From Caulobacter segnis (GTDB taxonomy: Bacteria > Pseudomonadota > Alphaproteobacteria > Caulobacterales > Caulobacteraceae), in NCBI RefSeq assembly GCF_003243465.1, contig NZ_QFQZ01000061.1:1-29896 (forward strand): a stretch of DNA of 29,896 nucleotides. Direction: 5' to 3'. The translations under genes were made by a program, and so were the position numbers. Shown in pieces: positions 7,667 to 14,596 of this stretch. Position 1 is the stretch's first letter. Every line of letters begins with the position of its first letter. A model generated the notes under the pieces. That model saw only the letters and a list, made by a program, of their open reading frames with translations. It was not told the DNA's origin and made no database searches.

Positions 7667-8401
7667 ATGGCTAAGCCCGTTGCCAGCGCTCTCCGCAAAG
7701 AGGATATTATTCAGCGCCTGGAAGAGATCGTCACTTTAATCGATCAGTCAGCTCGATGGGCTCTGCAACGCCGCGCCGTTATGGAGGCGGGCAATCAGAT
7801 ACTGGCCAATCTAAACGTCTCTCACGGGATGCTCTCCTATAATATCCTACATCAGACTCTCGTTCGAAGTCTCGTTTTGGACGTCACATCGTGTTTCGAT
7901 TGGTCGAAAAAATACCCTCCAGAAAGACAGTCCAAAGCATCCATTGAGGCGCTTTACTACTATATAACGAGAGAAGGGATAGCCGATATACTCTTGGAAC
8001 GGGCGCGAAATTTTTCAAGCGTCATAGGAAATCAGCACGAGGAAGATTGCAGAGAGGCTTTAGCGAGGATTAGTCAAAACCATGCCAATTGCTCGCAGGA
8101 CCCCGAATTCCAACGACGACTATTAACACTCCGACATCTTAGGGATCAGCGGATCGCCCACAATCAGTTTGGCACCACTCCACATGCCCCCACCTACGCT
8201 GAGCTATTCCAGCTACTGGACGTAGCGAAGCAGTTTTCGGCAGATGGGCTTTTGGCTGTCTTAGGGCGTGGTCAGGACTATGAAGGCTTTGAACAAAGCG
8301 CAGCTCGCTCTGCTCGTGACCTTTGGACCCGCGCTCTCGCTGCCGGCAGCATATCCGCAATCGAACCAATAGTTCTGCCACGGCATGTAGATAACGAATG
8401 A
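7667..8401 (+). CDS. AbiU2/HEPN-like protein in a low-GC islet
   Basis: A 244-aa protein, largely alpha-helical by composition, with LRHLRDQRIAHNQFG at about residues 156-169. This resembles the HEPN core R-x4-6-H (Arg159, His165) as written in AbiU2-type domains (typically RDKRIAH). HEPN proteins are often RNases or RNA-binding parts of abortive-infection and toxin systems; no activity can be shown here. The coding sequence uses many AT-rich codons (ATA, TTA, AGA, TAT), unlike its neighbours, which suggests recent horizontal acquisition. It sits alone between fixJ and fixT with no visible antitoxin or nucleotidyltransferase partner. The stop is 18 bp from the converging fixT stop. The family assignment is moderate and rests on the one motif plus overall helical character. 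Confidence 0.6.
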   Translation: MAKPVASALRKEDIIQRLEEIVTLIDQSARWALQRRAVMEAGNQILANLNVSHGMLSYNILHQTLVRSLVLDVTSCFDWSKKYPPERQSKASIEALYYYITREGIADILLERARNFSSVIGNQHEEDCREALARISQNHANCSQDPEFQRRLLTLRHLRDQRIAHNQFGTTPHAPTYAELFQLLDVAKQFSADGLLAVLGRGQDYEGFEQSAARSARDLWTRALAAGSISAIEPIVLPRHVDNE

Positions 8402-8418
8402 GGCCTAGCCAGTAGGGC

Positions 8419-8793
8419 TCAGTGCCTCGCCAGCAAGGCCGCGACCTCGCGGCCGAGGGCGTCGTCCAACAGAGGCTTTTCCACCACGATGACGTCCTTG
8501 ACGCCCTGGCGGCGGAAGCGCTGGGCGTCGCTGGTCAGGACGATCGTCGAGCGCCCGGGGATGGACGCCGGCAGCGGGACCGAGCCGTCGTCGATGATCA
8601 CGCAGGCGGCGGCCCGGCAGTCCAGGCACGACGCGCAGCTATTGGCGCACGACGGCGCCGTCACGCTGTAGCCCTCGGTCTCCAGGGAGAACCGCAGCGC
8701 CTCGCGCAAGGGCTCGTCCGCGACGAGCAGGAGGATCAGGGGTCGGACGTCGCCATCCGACAGGTCGGACCGGTCGCACATGGTCGCCATCAT
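8419..8793 (-). CDS. fixT: FixT-like cysteine-rich receiver protein, inhibitor of FixL
   Basis: A 124-aa single receiver-like domain. In Caulobacter, FixT is a small receiver that inhibits FixL and was shown to bind a 4Fe-4S cluster. Here a cysteine cluster Cys49, 53, 56, 59 and 64 (SCANSCASCLDC region) precedes the phospho-acceptor-like IIDD (68-69), and the late lysine lies in VVEKPL. The acidic pair at the N-terminus is reduced to ADE. Three possible ATGs exist (8793, 8790, 8781); none has a clear ribosome site, and the 8781 one is about 42 bp from the centre of the FixK box. It is divergent from fixK, consistent with a negative-feedback loop. The name rests on cysteine pattern, size and neighbourhood. 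Confidence 0.82.
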   Translation of the reverse strand: MMATMCDRSDLSDGDVRPLILLLVADEPLREALRFSLETEGYSVTAPSCANSCASCLDCRAAACVIIDDGSVPLPASIPGRSTIVLTSDAQRFRRQGVKDVIVVEKPLLDDALGREVAALLARH

Positions 8794-8816
8794 CGCAGGC
8801 GGCCGGGCCGCAAACT

Positions 8817-8830
8817 TTGATCCGAGTCAA
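8817..8830. promoter_or_regulatory. fixK box: FixK box upstream of fixT
   Basis: TTGATCCGAGTCAA matches TTGAT-N4-ATCAA at 9 of 10 specified bases. It is upstream of fixT and in the fixT-fixK intergenic region. Its centre is 30 bp from the fixT ATG at 8793, or about 42 bp from that at 8781. This fits FixK-driven fixT expression. Confidence 0.75.
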
Positions 8831-8855
8831 AACGCGTTTGTAAAGGGTCGTCTCA

Positions 8856-8871
8856 TAAGGGGTTTCCCTTA
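8856..8871. promoter_or_regulatory. Palindrome upstream of fixK, candidate FixJ site
   Basis: TAAGGG (8856-8861), GTTT, CCCTTA (8866-8871) form a perfect 6-bp inverted repeat about 90 bp before the fixK ATG. It is itself inside a wider repeat AGGGTCG (8844-8850) / CGACCCT (8888-8894). Its TAAG...TTTCCCTTA layout resembles, from memory, FixJ-binding regions of rhizobial fixK promoters. A second short palindrome, TCCCGAA/TTCGGGA (8894-8908), lies between it and the gene. Assignment to FixJ is inference. Confidence 0.45.
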
Positions 8872-8952
8872 GCGAAGCTTCCTTAGGCGACCCTCCCGAA
8901 TTTCGGGACTTTTGCTTTGGCGCAATAACCCTCGGGCAACTGGGGGTTTCCA

Positions 8953-9615
8953 ATGCTGTCTCCGATCCGCACTCAAAGCTTCGAACCGGCCGTCCACCTC
9001 GATGGCGGTCTCGACGCCATCCTCGCCACGCCCTGCGCCTGCCCGCGCTTCGCCCGCGACGAGGAAATCTTCGGAGAAGGCGAAGCCGCCGACTACGTCT
9101 ACCAGGTCGTCTCGGGCGCGGTGCGGACCTACCGCATCCTGCGCGACGGGCGTCGCCAGATCGACGAGTTCCACTTCGCCGGCGACTATTTCGGCCTGGA
9201 GCTGGGCGAGGCGCACCGCGTCACGGCCGAGGCCATGACCGACACCACCATCCGCATGATCCGCCGCGGGACGCTCAGCGATCTCGCCGCCAAGCGTGGC
9301 GACACGGCTCGCGCCATCCTGCGCCTGACCGCCGAGGGCCTGCAGCGCAGCCAGGACCACGTGCTGATGCTGGGCCGCCGCTCGGCCCAGGAGCGCGTCG
9401 CCGGCCTGCTGCTCGACATCGCCGAGCGCACCCGCGCCAAGGCCGAGCTGGACGTGCCGATGAGCCGCCAGGACATGGCCGATTATCTGGGCCTGACCAT
9501 CGAGACCGTCTCGCGCACCCTGACCAGCCTGCAGGACGAGGGCCTGATCGCCCTGCCGACCGTCCGCCACGTGGTGCTGCAGGACCGCCGCGCGCTGGAG
9601 CGGATGACGGCCTAA
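8953..9615 (+). CDS. fixK: CRP/FNR-family transcriptional regulator FixK
   Basis: FixK is the FixLJ-activated regulator that switches on high-affinity respiration genes at low oxygen. The 220-aa protein has a cyclic-nucleotide-like sensor domain (about 15-130), a dimer helix, and a CRP-type HTH at 170-199 (MSRQDMADYLGLTIETVSRTL). The recognition helix has E184-x-x-S187-R188, the FNR/FixK pattern that reads TTGAT. It lacks the four-cysteine cluster of FNR; only a CxC pair (Cys28, Cys30) is seen near the N-terminus, so direct Fe-S oxygen sensing is unlikely. GGGGG lies 7 nt before the ATG. Its stop codon overlaps that of the converging MFS gene. Confidence 0.92.
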   Translation: MLSPIRTQSFEPAVHLDGGLDAILATPCACPRFARDEEIFGEGEAADYVYQVVSGAVRTYRILRDGRRQIDEFHFAGDYFGLELGEAHRVTAEAMTDTTIRMIRRGTLSDLAAKRGDTARAILRLTAEGLQRSQDHVLMLGRRSAQERVAGLLLDIAERTRAKAELDVPMSRQDMADYLGLTIETVSRTLTSLQDEGLIALPTVRHVVLQDRRALERMTA

Positions 9616-10925
9616 ACACCACCCTCGTCCGACCGCTCCAGCCCCGCGATCGCCGCCTCCCGCTCGGGGGCGGTCTGGCTGACCGAGCGCAGGACCGCCT
9701 GGCGCAGGGCGTAGGCCAGCATGGCGACGAGGATCAGGGCGTTCAGCACGAACGGCCCCCAGCCGATCTTCTCGTAGAGCAGCACGAACAGCGGCGCGAC
9801 GACCACGTTCAGGCCGTTGATCGCCGCGATCGCCCCCGCCGCCCCGGCCTGGTCCTTGGCCGGAAGCGACAGGGACGCCCCCGCCGTGAAGCCCGGCCGG
9901 GCGAAGCCGTAGCCCAGGCTGGCGATCGCATAGCCGATGGCCACGGCCGCATAGTCGGGCGCGAAGGCCACCACCACATTGCCCAGCGCCGCCGCCGCCA
10001 CGCCCCAGCGCATCAGCTCGCGCGGGCCCATGCGGAACATGCGGATCAGGCCCCATTGGGCCAGCAGCCCCGCCACCGCCCCGGCCGCCATGGCCAGGGT
10101 GATGAAGCCCTGCGCCTTGACCGGCGGCAGGCCCAGCTTGTCGATGATCAGAAAGCCCAGGGTCTGGGTCTGGGCCGTCTGGCACGAGGCCACGAGGAAG
10201 CCGTAGACTAGGAAAGGCTTGAGCCGCGGATCGCGCCATAGCGCCGCGCTCTCGCCGCGCCAGGGCAGGCCGAGCTTGCGCCGGGGCGGGGTGTCTCCGC
10301 GGCCGGGCATGAAGGTCTCGGGCAGGCCGCGCTTGACCACGACCAGCATGATCGCGGCGATCGCGGCGAAGGCGAACATCGGGCCCGCCAGCCCCACGAC
10401 CGGCAGCACGAACAGCGGCGCCAGCAGCGGGCCGACCACGGTGCCGAGGCCGAAGGCGCCGGCCAGGGTGGCCATGGTCTGGGTGCGCTCCTCGCGGCTG
10501 GTGCGGTCGGCCATATAGGCCTGGGTGGCGGGATTGGCGGCCGAGCCGACGCCGCCGAACAGGGCCCGGCACAGCAGGAACAGCACGAAAATCACCATCG
10601 GCGGCGCCAGGTGGCGCAGGCCGGCGGAGACCACCAGGGCGCACAGCAGCATCGAGACGCAGAAGCCCGAAAGCCCCAGCATGATCAGCGGCTTGCGACC
10701 GCGAAGGTCCGACTGCCGAGCCCACAGCGGCGAGGTGATCGCCCATAGCACCGCCGACAGCGAGAAGATCGCCGCTACCATGGCGTCGGGGATGCCGATC
10801 TGGCGGCCGATGGCGGGCAGCACCGACAGCATGCCGGTATTGCCCATGGCGGTCGCCACGGACACGCCAAACAGGATGGCGAACGGTGTCCGGTTGTCCC
10901 GGACCTGTGATGTCTCCCCAGTCAT
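9612..10925 (-). CDS. Major facilitator superfamily transporter, drug-efflux type
   Basis: A 437-aa polytopic inner-membrane protein with about 12 hydrophobic segments and the MFS loop 2-3 motif in ARQSDLRGRKP. A motif C-like stretch follows in segment 5 (GLGTVVGPLLAPLF), typical of proton antiporters of the DHA1/Tet type. The substrate cannot be read from sequence. The open frame extends to a TTG at 10961, but ATG 10925 (MTGETSQVRDN) is preferred because it starts just before the first helix; no clear ribosome site is seen for either. It converges on fixK, with stop codons overlapping by 2 bases, and is divergent from motA. Confidence 0.85.
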   Translation of the reverse strand: MTGETSQVRDNRTPFAILFGVSVATAMGNTGMLSVLPAIGRQIGIPDAMVAAIFSLSAVLWAITSPLWARQSDLRGRKPLIMLGLSGFCVSMLLCALVVSAGLRHLAPPMVIFVLFLLCRALFGGVGSAANPATQAYMADRTSREERTQTMATLAGAFGLGTVVGPLLAPLFVLPVVGLAGPMFAFAAIAAIMLVVVKRGLPETFMPGRGDTPPRRKLGLPWRGESAALWRDPRLKPFLVYGFLVASCQTAQTQTLGFLIIDKLGLPPVKAQGFITLAMAAGAVAGLLAQWGLIRMFRMGPRELMRWGVAAAALGNVVVAFAPDYAAVAIGYAIASLGYGFARPGFTAGASLSLPAKDQAGAAGAIAAINGLNVVVAPLFVLLYEKIGWGPFVLNALILVAMLAYALRQAVLRSVSQTAPEREAAIAGLERSDEGGV

Positions 10926-11063
10926 CAAACAACCGTTAGAGCCGCTGGCGCGCCCACGCAACCGGCTGCGGCGGGGCGCCGCCGATGAATCGCCGTGGCG
11001 AGAACCTTGGATTAAGTATTAACTCCCATAGTGCGGGCTCAAACTCGGGGTCGGTTGGGCACT

Positions 11064-11930
11064 ATGTTTCAGATTATCGGCATCGTCCTGCTCTTTGGCC
11101 TAGTGTTCGGCAGCTACCTGATGGGTGGCGGCAAGATGGACGTGATCATCGAGGCCGCGCCGCACGAACTGATGGCCATTCTGGGCGCGGGCATCGCCGC
11201 GTTTCTGATCTCGAACTCGATGACCGTGATCAAGGCCACCGCCGGCGGCTTCGGCAAGATCTTCGCCGGGCCGAAGTGGAAGCCGGCCGACTATCGCGAC
11301 CTGCTGAGCCTGCTGTTCCTGCTGACCAAGACGATGAAGTCCAAGGGCGTCATCGCCCTTGAAAGCCACATCGAAAAGCCGCACGAGAGCAAGATTTTCG
11401 AGCGCTATCCGAAGATCACCCACGACCACTTCGCCGTCGACTTCATCTGCGACACCCTGCGGATGATGACCATGAACCTGGAGGATCCCCACCAGGTCGA
11501 GGACGCGATGGAAAAGCAGCTCGAGAAGCACCACCACGAGGCGCTCGAGCCGGCCCACGCTCTGCAAAGCATGGCCGACGCCCTTCCGGCGCTGGGCATC
11601 GTCGCCGCCGTGCTGGGCGTCATCAAGACCATGGGCTCGATCACCGAGCCGCCGGCCGTCCTCGGCGGCATGATCGGCGGCGCGCTGGTCGGCACCTTCC
11701 TGGGCGTGTTCATGGCCTATGGCCTGGTCGGCCCGATGGCGGCCCGCCTGCAGGCGGTCGTCAACGAAGACGGCGCCTTCTACAAGATCATCCAGGCCGT
11801 GCTGGTCGCCCACCTGCACGGCAACGCCGCCCAGATCTCGGTCGAGATCGGCCGCGGCAACGTGCCCTCGCCCGCCCAGCCCAGCTTCGCCGAGCTGGAA
11901 GAGGCGCTGCAGCAGATCCCGAATGAATAA
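11064..11930 (+). CDS. motA: Flagellar motor stator protein MotA
   Basis: MotA forms, with MotB, the proton-driven stator that turns the flagellum. The 288-aa product begins MFQIIGIVLLFGLVFGSYLMGGG and shows the family's four membrane helices (about 1-22, 28-50, 165-190, 198-222). The large cytoplasmic loop has LLFLLTKTMKSKG. The conserved prolines are in ALPALGIVAAVLG and in GLVGPMAARL. An in-frame extension to 11031 adds 11 residues without a helix and is rejected; the length from 11064 is that usual for alphaproteobacterial MotA. motB is not adjacent, as is common in Caulobacter. No clear flagellar promoter was found in the 138-bp gap. Confidence 0.95.
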   Translation: MFQIIGIVLLFGLVFGSYLMGGGKMDVIIEAAPHELMAILGAGIAAFLISNSMTVIKATAGGFGKIFAGPKWKPADYRDLLSLLFLLTKTMKSKGVIALESHIEKPHESKIFERYPKITHDHFAVDFICDTLRMMTMNLEDPHQVEDAMEKQLEKHHHEALEPAHALQSMADALPALGIVAAVLGVIKTMGSITEPPAVLGGMIGGALVGTFLGVFMAYGLVGPMAARLQAVVNEDGAFYKIIQAVLVAHLHGNAAQISVEIGRGNVPSPAQPSFAELEEALQQIPNE

Positions 11931-11942
11931 TGCGACACGTTC

Positions 11943-11967
11943 GGGCTCGCGCGTTTGCGCCGAGCCC
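11943..11967 (+). terminator. Hairpin after motA
   Basis: GGGCTCG (11943-11949) pairs with CGAGCCC (11961-11967), and CGC/GCG extends the stem inside. It starts 12 nt after the motA stop. No U-tract follows, so it is a weak or Rho-assisted candidate. Confidence 0.4.
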
Positions 11968-12029
11968 TGAACGCGTTATCCCTTCCCTTGAAGACGTCTG
12001 AAGACGCGCTGACTCGGAAGGGAAAACCC

Positions 12030-12362
12030 ATGCGCACCACCATGCTCCGCAAGCTGCTGATCGCCGGCGTCGCCGTGTCGGCCCTGTCGCTGGCCGCCTG
12101 CGGCAAGAAGGAAGAGGCCGGCGCCGATGACGCCGCCGCCAAGGCCGCCGCCGCTGACGCCAGCACCGTGACCGAAGCCGCCTCGGCCCAGGACCAGGCC
12201 GCCGCCGACGCCAACAAGGAAGCCGCCGCCGCCGCCAACGCCCCGGTCGACCCGGCCGACGCCGCCGCCACCGGCGCGACCTCGACCACGGCTCCCGCCG
12301 ACGCCTCGGCCACGGCGGCCGCCGACGCCGCCAAGCCGGCCGAGAAGAAGGCCGCGCATTAA
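12030..12362 (+). CDS. Small Ala/Asp-rich lipoprotein, function unknown
   Basis: A 110-aa protein with a lipoprotein signal: basic start MRTTMLRK, hydrophobic core, and lipobox LAAC ending at Cys24, followed by GKKEE. The mature part is low-complexity, almost only Ala, Asp, Lys, Thr, Pro and Glu, with no recognisable fold, and ends AEKKAAH. Such sequences may act as periplasmic spacers, but no role is claimed. GGAAGGGA just before ATG 12030 is a strong ribosome site and excludes the in-frame upstream extension to 11955. A tandem GAAGACG repeat lies upstream (around 11989-12006). A U-tract terminator follows at 12417-12453. Confidence 0.75.
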   Translation: MRTTMLRKLLIAGVAVSALSLAACGKKEEAGADDAAAKAAAADASTVTEAASAQDQAAADANKEAAAAANAPVDPADAAATGATSTTAPADASATAAADAAKPAEKKAAH

Positions 12363-12393
12363 GGCTACATAATCTCCGATTTCCCCGGCGAAC

Positions 12394-12487
12394 GCCGGGG
12401 CCCAGGTCGAGCCCACAAGCGCCCTTCGTCGAGCCACGGCGGAGGGCGCTTTTACATCTGAAGCCCCGGATGAATCTGGGCCCCGGC
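12394..12487. repeat. REP-like inverted pair around the terminator
   Basis: GCCGGGGCCCAG at 12394-12405 recurs as its reverse complement CTGGGCCCCGGC at 12476-12487. The left copy is preceded by its own small palindrome CCCCGG-cgaacg-CCGGGG (12383-12400). The 'CGAACGCCGGGGCCCAGG' type of sequence is a dispersed intergenic repeat I recall from alphaproteobacterial genomes. Non-coding stretch 12363-12600 holds only this pair and the terminator. Confidence 0.55.
12417..12453 (+). terminator. Intrinsic terminator of the lipoprotein gene
   Basis: AAGCGCCCT (12417-12425) pairs with AGGGCGCTT (12443-12451), followed by further T residues to 12453. It lies between the two REP-like arms. Confidence 0.75.
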
Positions 12488-12600
12488 AGGCGTTTACGCT
12501 CGGGCGCGCAGAGCGCGACCCGTGGCGCCGGGGAGGTCGGGCGATGGGAGGATCGATCAGCAGCCTTGACGCCCGCCCACCCCGGCGCTCTAGCAGCGGC

Positions 12601-14382
12601 ATGGACCCCACCGCCCCTTCCAGCCCCCTCGTCTGGCGCGAAGACGGCCTGCCGCAATCCAGCCTGTACGGCGACGTCTACTTCTCCAGCGTCGACGGCC
12701 TGGCCGAGACGCGCGCGGTCTTCCTGCAAGGCTGCGGCCTGCCCGAAAGGTTCGCGGGCCGCCGCGACTTCGTGGTGGGCGAGCTGGGCTTCGGCTCGGG
12801 GCTGAACATAGCCGCCCTGCTGGACCTCTGGCGGCGCGAGAAGCCGCCCGGGGCGCGCCTGCGGATCTTCTCGATCGAGGCCCATCCGCTGGACCGCGAC
12901 GAGGCCGCCCGCATCCTGGCCCACTGGCCCGAGCTGGACGAGGCGGCGCAGGCCCTGCTGGACGCCTGGCCCGGCCGGGCGCGCGGCTTCCACCGCGTAG
13001 ACCTGCCGGGCTTCGACGCCGTGCTCGATCTCGCCGTCATGGACGTGGTCGAGGCGTTGGAGGCCTGGGACGGCGCGGCCGACGCCTGGTTCCTGGACGG
13101 CTTCTCGCCCGCCCTCAATCCGGCCATGTGGCGCGAAGAGGTGCTGGCCGCCGTCGCCGCCCGCTCGGCCCCCGGCGCCCGCGCGGCCACCTTCACCGTG
13201 GCGGGAGCGGTGCGGCGCGGACTGCAGGCGGCCGGCCTCGAGATCGCCAAGCGCCCAGGCTTTGGCCGCAAGCGCGAGCGGTTGGAGGCCTGGCTGCCGG
13301 GAGAGCGCCCCGCGCTTCCCCGCCCCAAGACCCTGGCGATCATCGGCGGCGGCGTCGCCGGCGCGGCCCTGGCGCGGGCGGCTCGGGCCGAGGGCCTCTC
13401 GGTCACGGTGATCGACGATCCGGACGGCGTGGCGGCCTCGGGCAACCCGACGGGCCTCGTCACCCCCGCCCTCGACGCCGGCGGCGGCCCACGCGCGGCG
13501 CTCTACGCCCAGGCGCTGGGGCGGGCCACGCGGCTCTACGCCGCCACGCCCGGCGCGGTCGTGGCGCAAGGCGTGCTGCAACTGGCCAGCGCCGAGCGCG
13601 ACGCGGGACGCTTCGCCGCCGTGGCGAGCCAGGACATTTTCGAGCCCGCGACCATGACCCCGCTGCCGGCGGAGGCCGTCGAGGCGCGCGTCGGCGCCGC
13701 GACGCCGGCCCTGGCCATGGACGCCGCCCTGGTCGTCGAACCGCCGACCATCCGCGCCGCCTGGATCGGCGAAACCCTGCCGGCCCGCGTCGCCAGCCTG
13801 GCGCGGGACGGCGAGGGCTGGCGGCTGCTGGACGCGGACGGCGGCCTGATCCTGCGCGCCGACGCCGTGGCTCTGGCCGGCGGCGCGGCGAGCCCGCGCC
13901 TTGTCCCCGCCCTGCCCCTGCGGCCGGTGCGCGGCCAGGCCAGCTGGACCACCGGCGGGCAGTCGATCGCGCCCGCGGCCTTCGGCGGCTATGCGATCCC
14001 GACCCAGGACGGCGTGCTGTTCGGCGCGACCCACGACCGGGACGACACGGCCGTCGACCTGCGTGACGAGGACCATGTCCGCAACCTCGCCACCCTGGCC
14101 AAGGGCCTGCCGCGCCTGGCCCGGGACCTGGCCGGCCAGGTGTTCGAAGGGCGGGCGGCCCTGCGCGCCACGGTCGCGGACCACCTGCCGCTGGCCGGCG
14201 TCCGCGCCGATGGTCTCTGGCTGCTGACCGGCCTGGGGTCGCGGGGCCTGTGCCTGGCGCCGCTGCTGGCCGAGCACGTGATCGCCCGCGCGCTGGGCGT
14301 CCCCTCGCCCCTGCCGCGCCAATTGTCGCAGCTGGTCGATCCGGACCGTTTCGACTCGTCCGTCAGCGCCCCTGGCGTATAA
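12601..14382 (+). CDS. mnmC: Bifunctional tRNA wobble-uridine modification enzyme MnmC
   Basis: MnmC completes mnm5(s2)U at tRNA wobble position 34. The C-terminal FAD domain removes the carboxymethyl group from cmnm5U, and the N-terminal domain methylates the product with SAM. In this 593-aa protein the methyltransferase part (about 1-235) has the SAM motif GELGFGSGLNI (about 59-69) and the family signature DAWFLDGFSPALNPAMW. The FAD oxidase part (about 240-593) begins with the dinucleotide motif IIGGGVAGAALA near residue 247. The open frame reaches back to 12544, but ATG 12601 (MDPTAPSSPLVW) matches the usual short N-terminus. It appears monocistronic, with a strong terminator at 14477. Confidence 0.94.
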   Translation: MDPTAPSSPLVWREDGLPQSSLYGDVYFSSVDGLAETRAVFLQGCGLPERFAGRRDFVVGELGFGSGLNIAALLDLWRREKPPGARLRIFSIEAHPLDRDEAARILAHWPELDEAAQALLDAWPGRARGFHRVDLPGFDAVLDLAVMDVVEALEAWDGAADAWFLDGFSPALNPAMWREEVLAAVAARSAPGARAATFTVAGAVRRGLQAAGLEIAKRPGFGRKRERLEAWLPGERPALPRPKTLAIIGGGVAGAALARAARAEGLSVTVIDDPDGVAASGNPTGLVTPALDAGGGPRAALYAQALGRATRLYAATPGAVVAQGVLQLASAERDAGRFAAVASQDIFEPATMTPLPAEAVEARVGAATPALAMDAALVVEPPTIRAAWIGETLPARVASLARDGEGWRLLDADGGLILRADAVALAGGAASPRLVPALPLRPVRGQASWTTGGQSIAPAAFGGYAIPTQDGVLFGATHDRDDTAVDLRDEDHVRNLATLAKGLPRLARDLAGQVFEGRAALRATVADHLPLAGVRADGLWLLTGLGSRGLCLAPLLAEHVIARALGVPSPLPRQLSQLVDPDRFDSSVSAPGV

Positions 14383-14476
14383 TTCCGTGCATTGTCGCGC
14401 ATCTTGACCGACACGTGGCCGGAGCCCTCAAGACCGGCCGCGCCCGGCGGTCGCCGCCCTCTCGGTCCGCCGGATG

Positions 14477-14512
14477 GGACGCTCCCGAGCCTCTCGGGAG
14501 CGTCCTTTCGTT
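14477..14512 (+). terminator. Intrinsic terminator after mnmC
   Basis: A perfect 13-bp stem, GGACGCTCCCGAG (14477-14489) with CTCGGGAGCGTCC (14493-14505), 3-nt loop, followed by TTTCGTT. It lies 95 nt after the mnmC stop. Confidence 0.85.
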
Positions 14513-14540
14513 AGGGCGACAGGCCTCGCGGCCTGAGCGC

Positions 14541-14571
14541 AAAAAAGAAGGGCTGGCCTTGCGGCCAGCCC
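14541..14571 (-). terminator. Intrinsic terminator after the OmpA-like gene
   Basis: A 9-bp stem GGGCTGGCC (14550-14558) with GGCCAGCCC (14563-14571) is flanked by AAAAAAGAA (14541-14549), so the minus-strand transcript ends in UUCUUUUUU. It begins 26 nt past the stop of the gene at 14597-15814. Confidence 0.87.
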
Positions 14572-14596
14572 CAGGAAGTCTTCCGAGCGGAACAGC

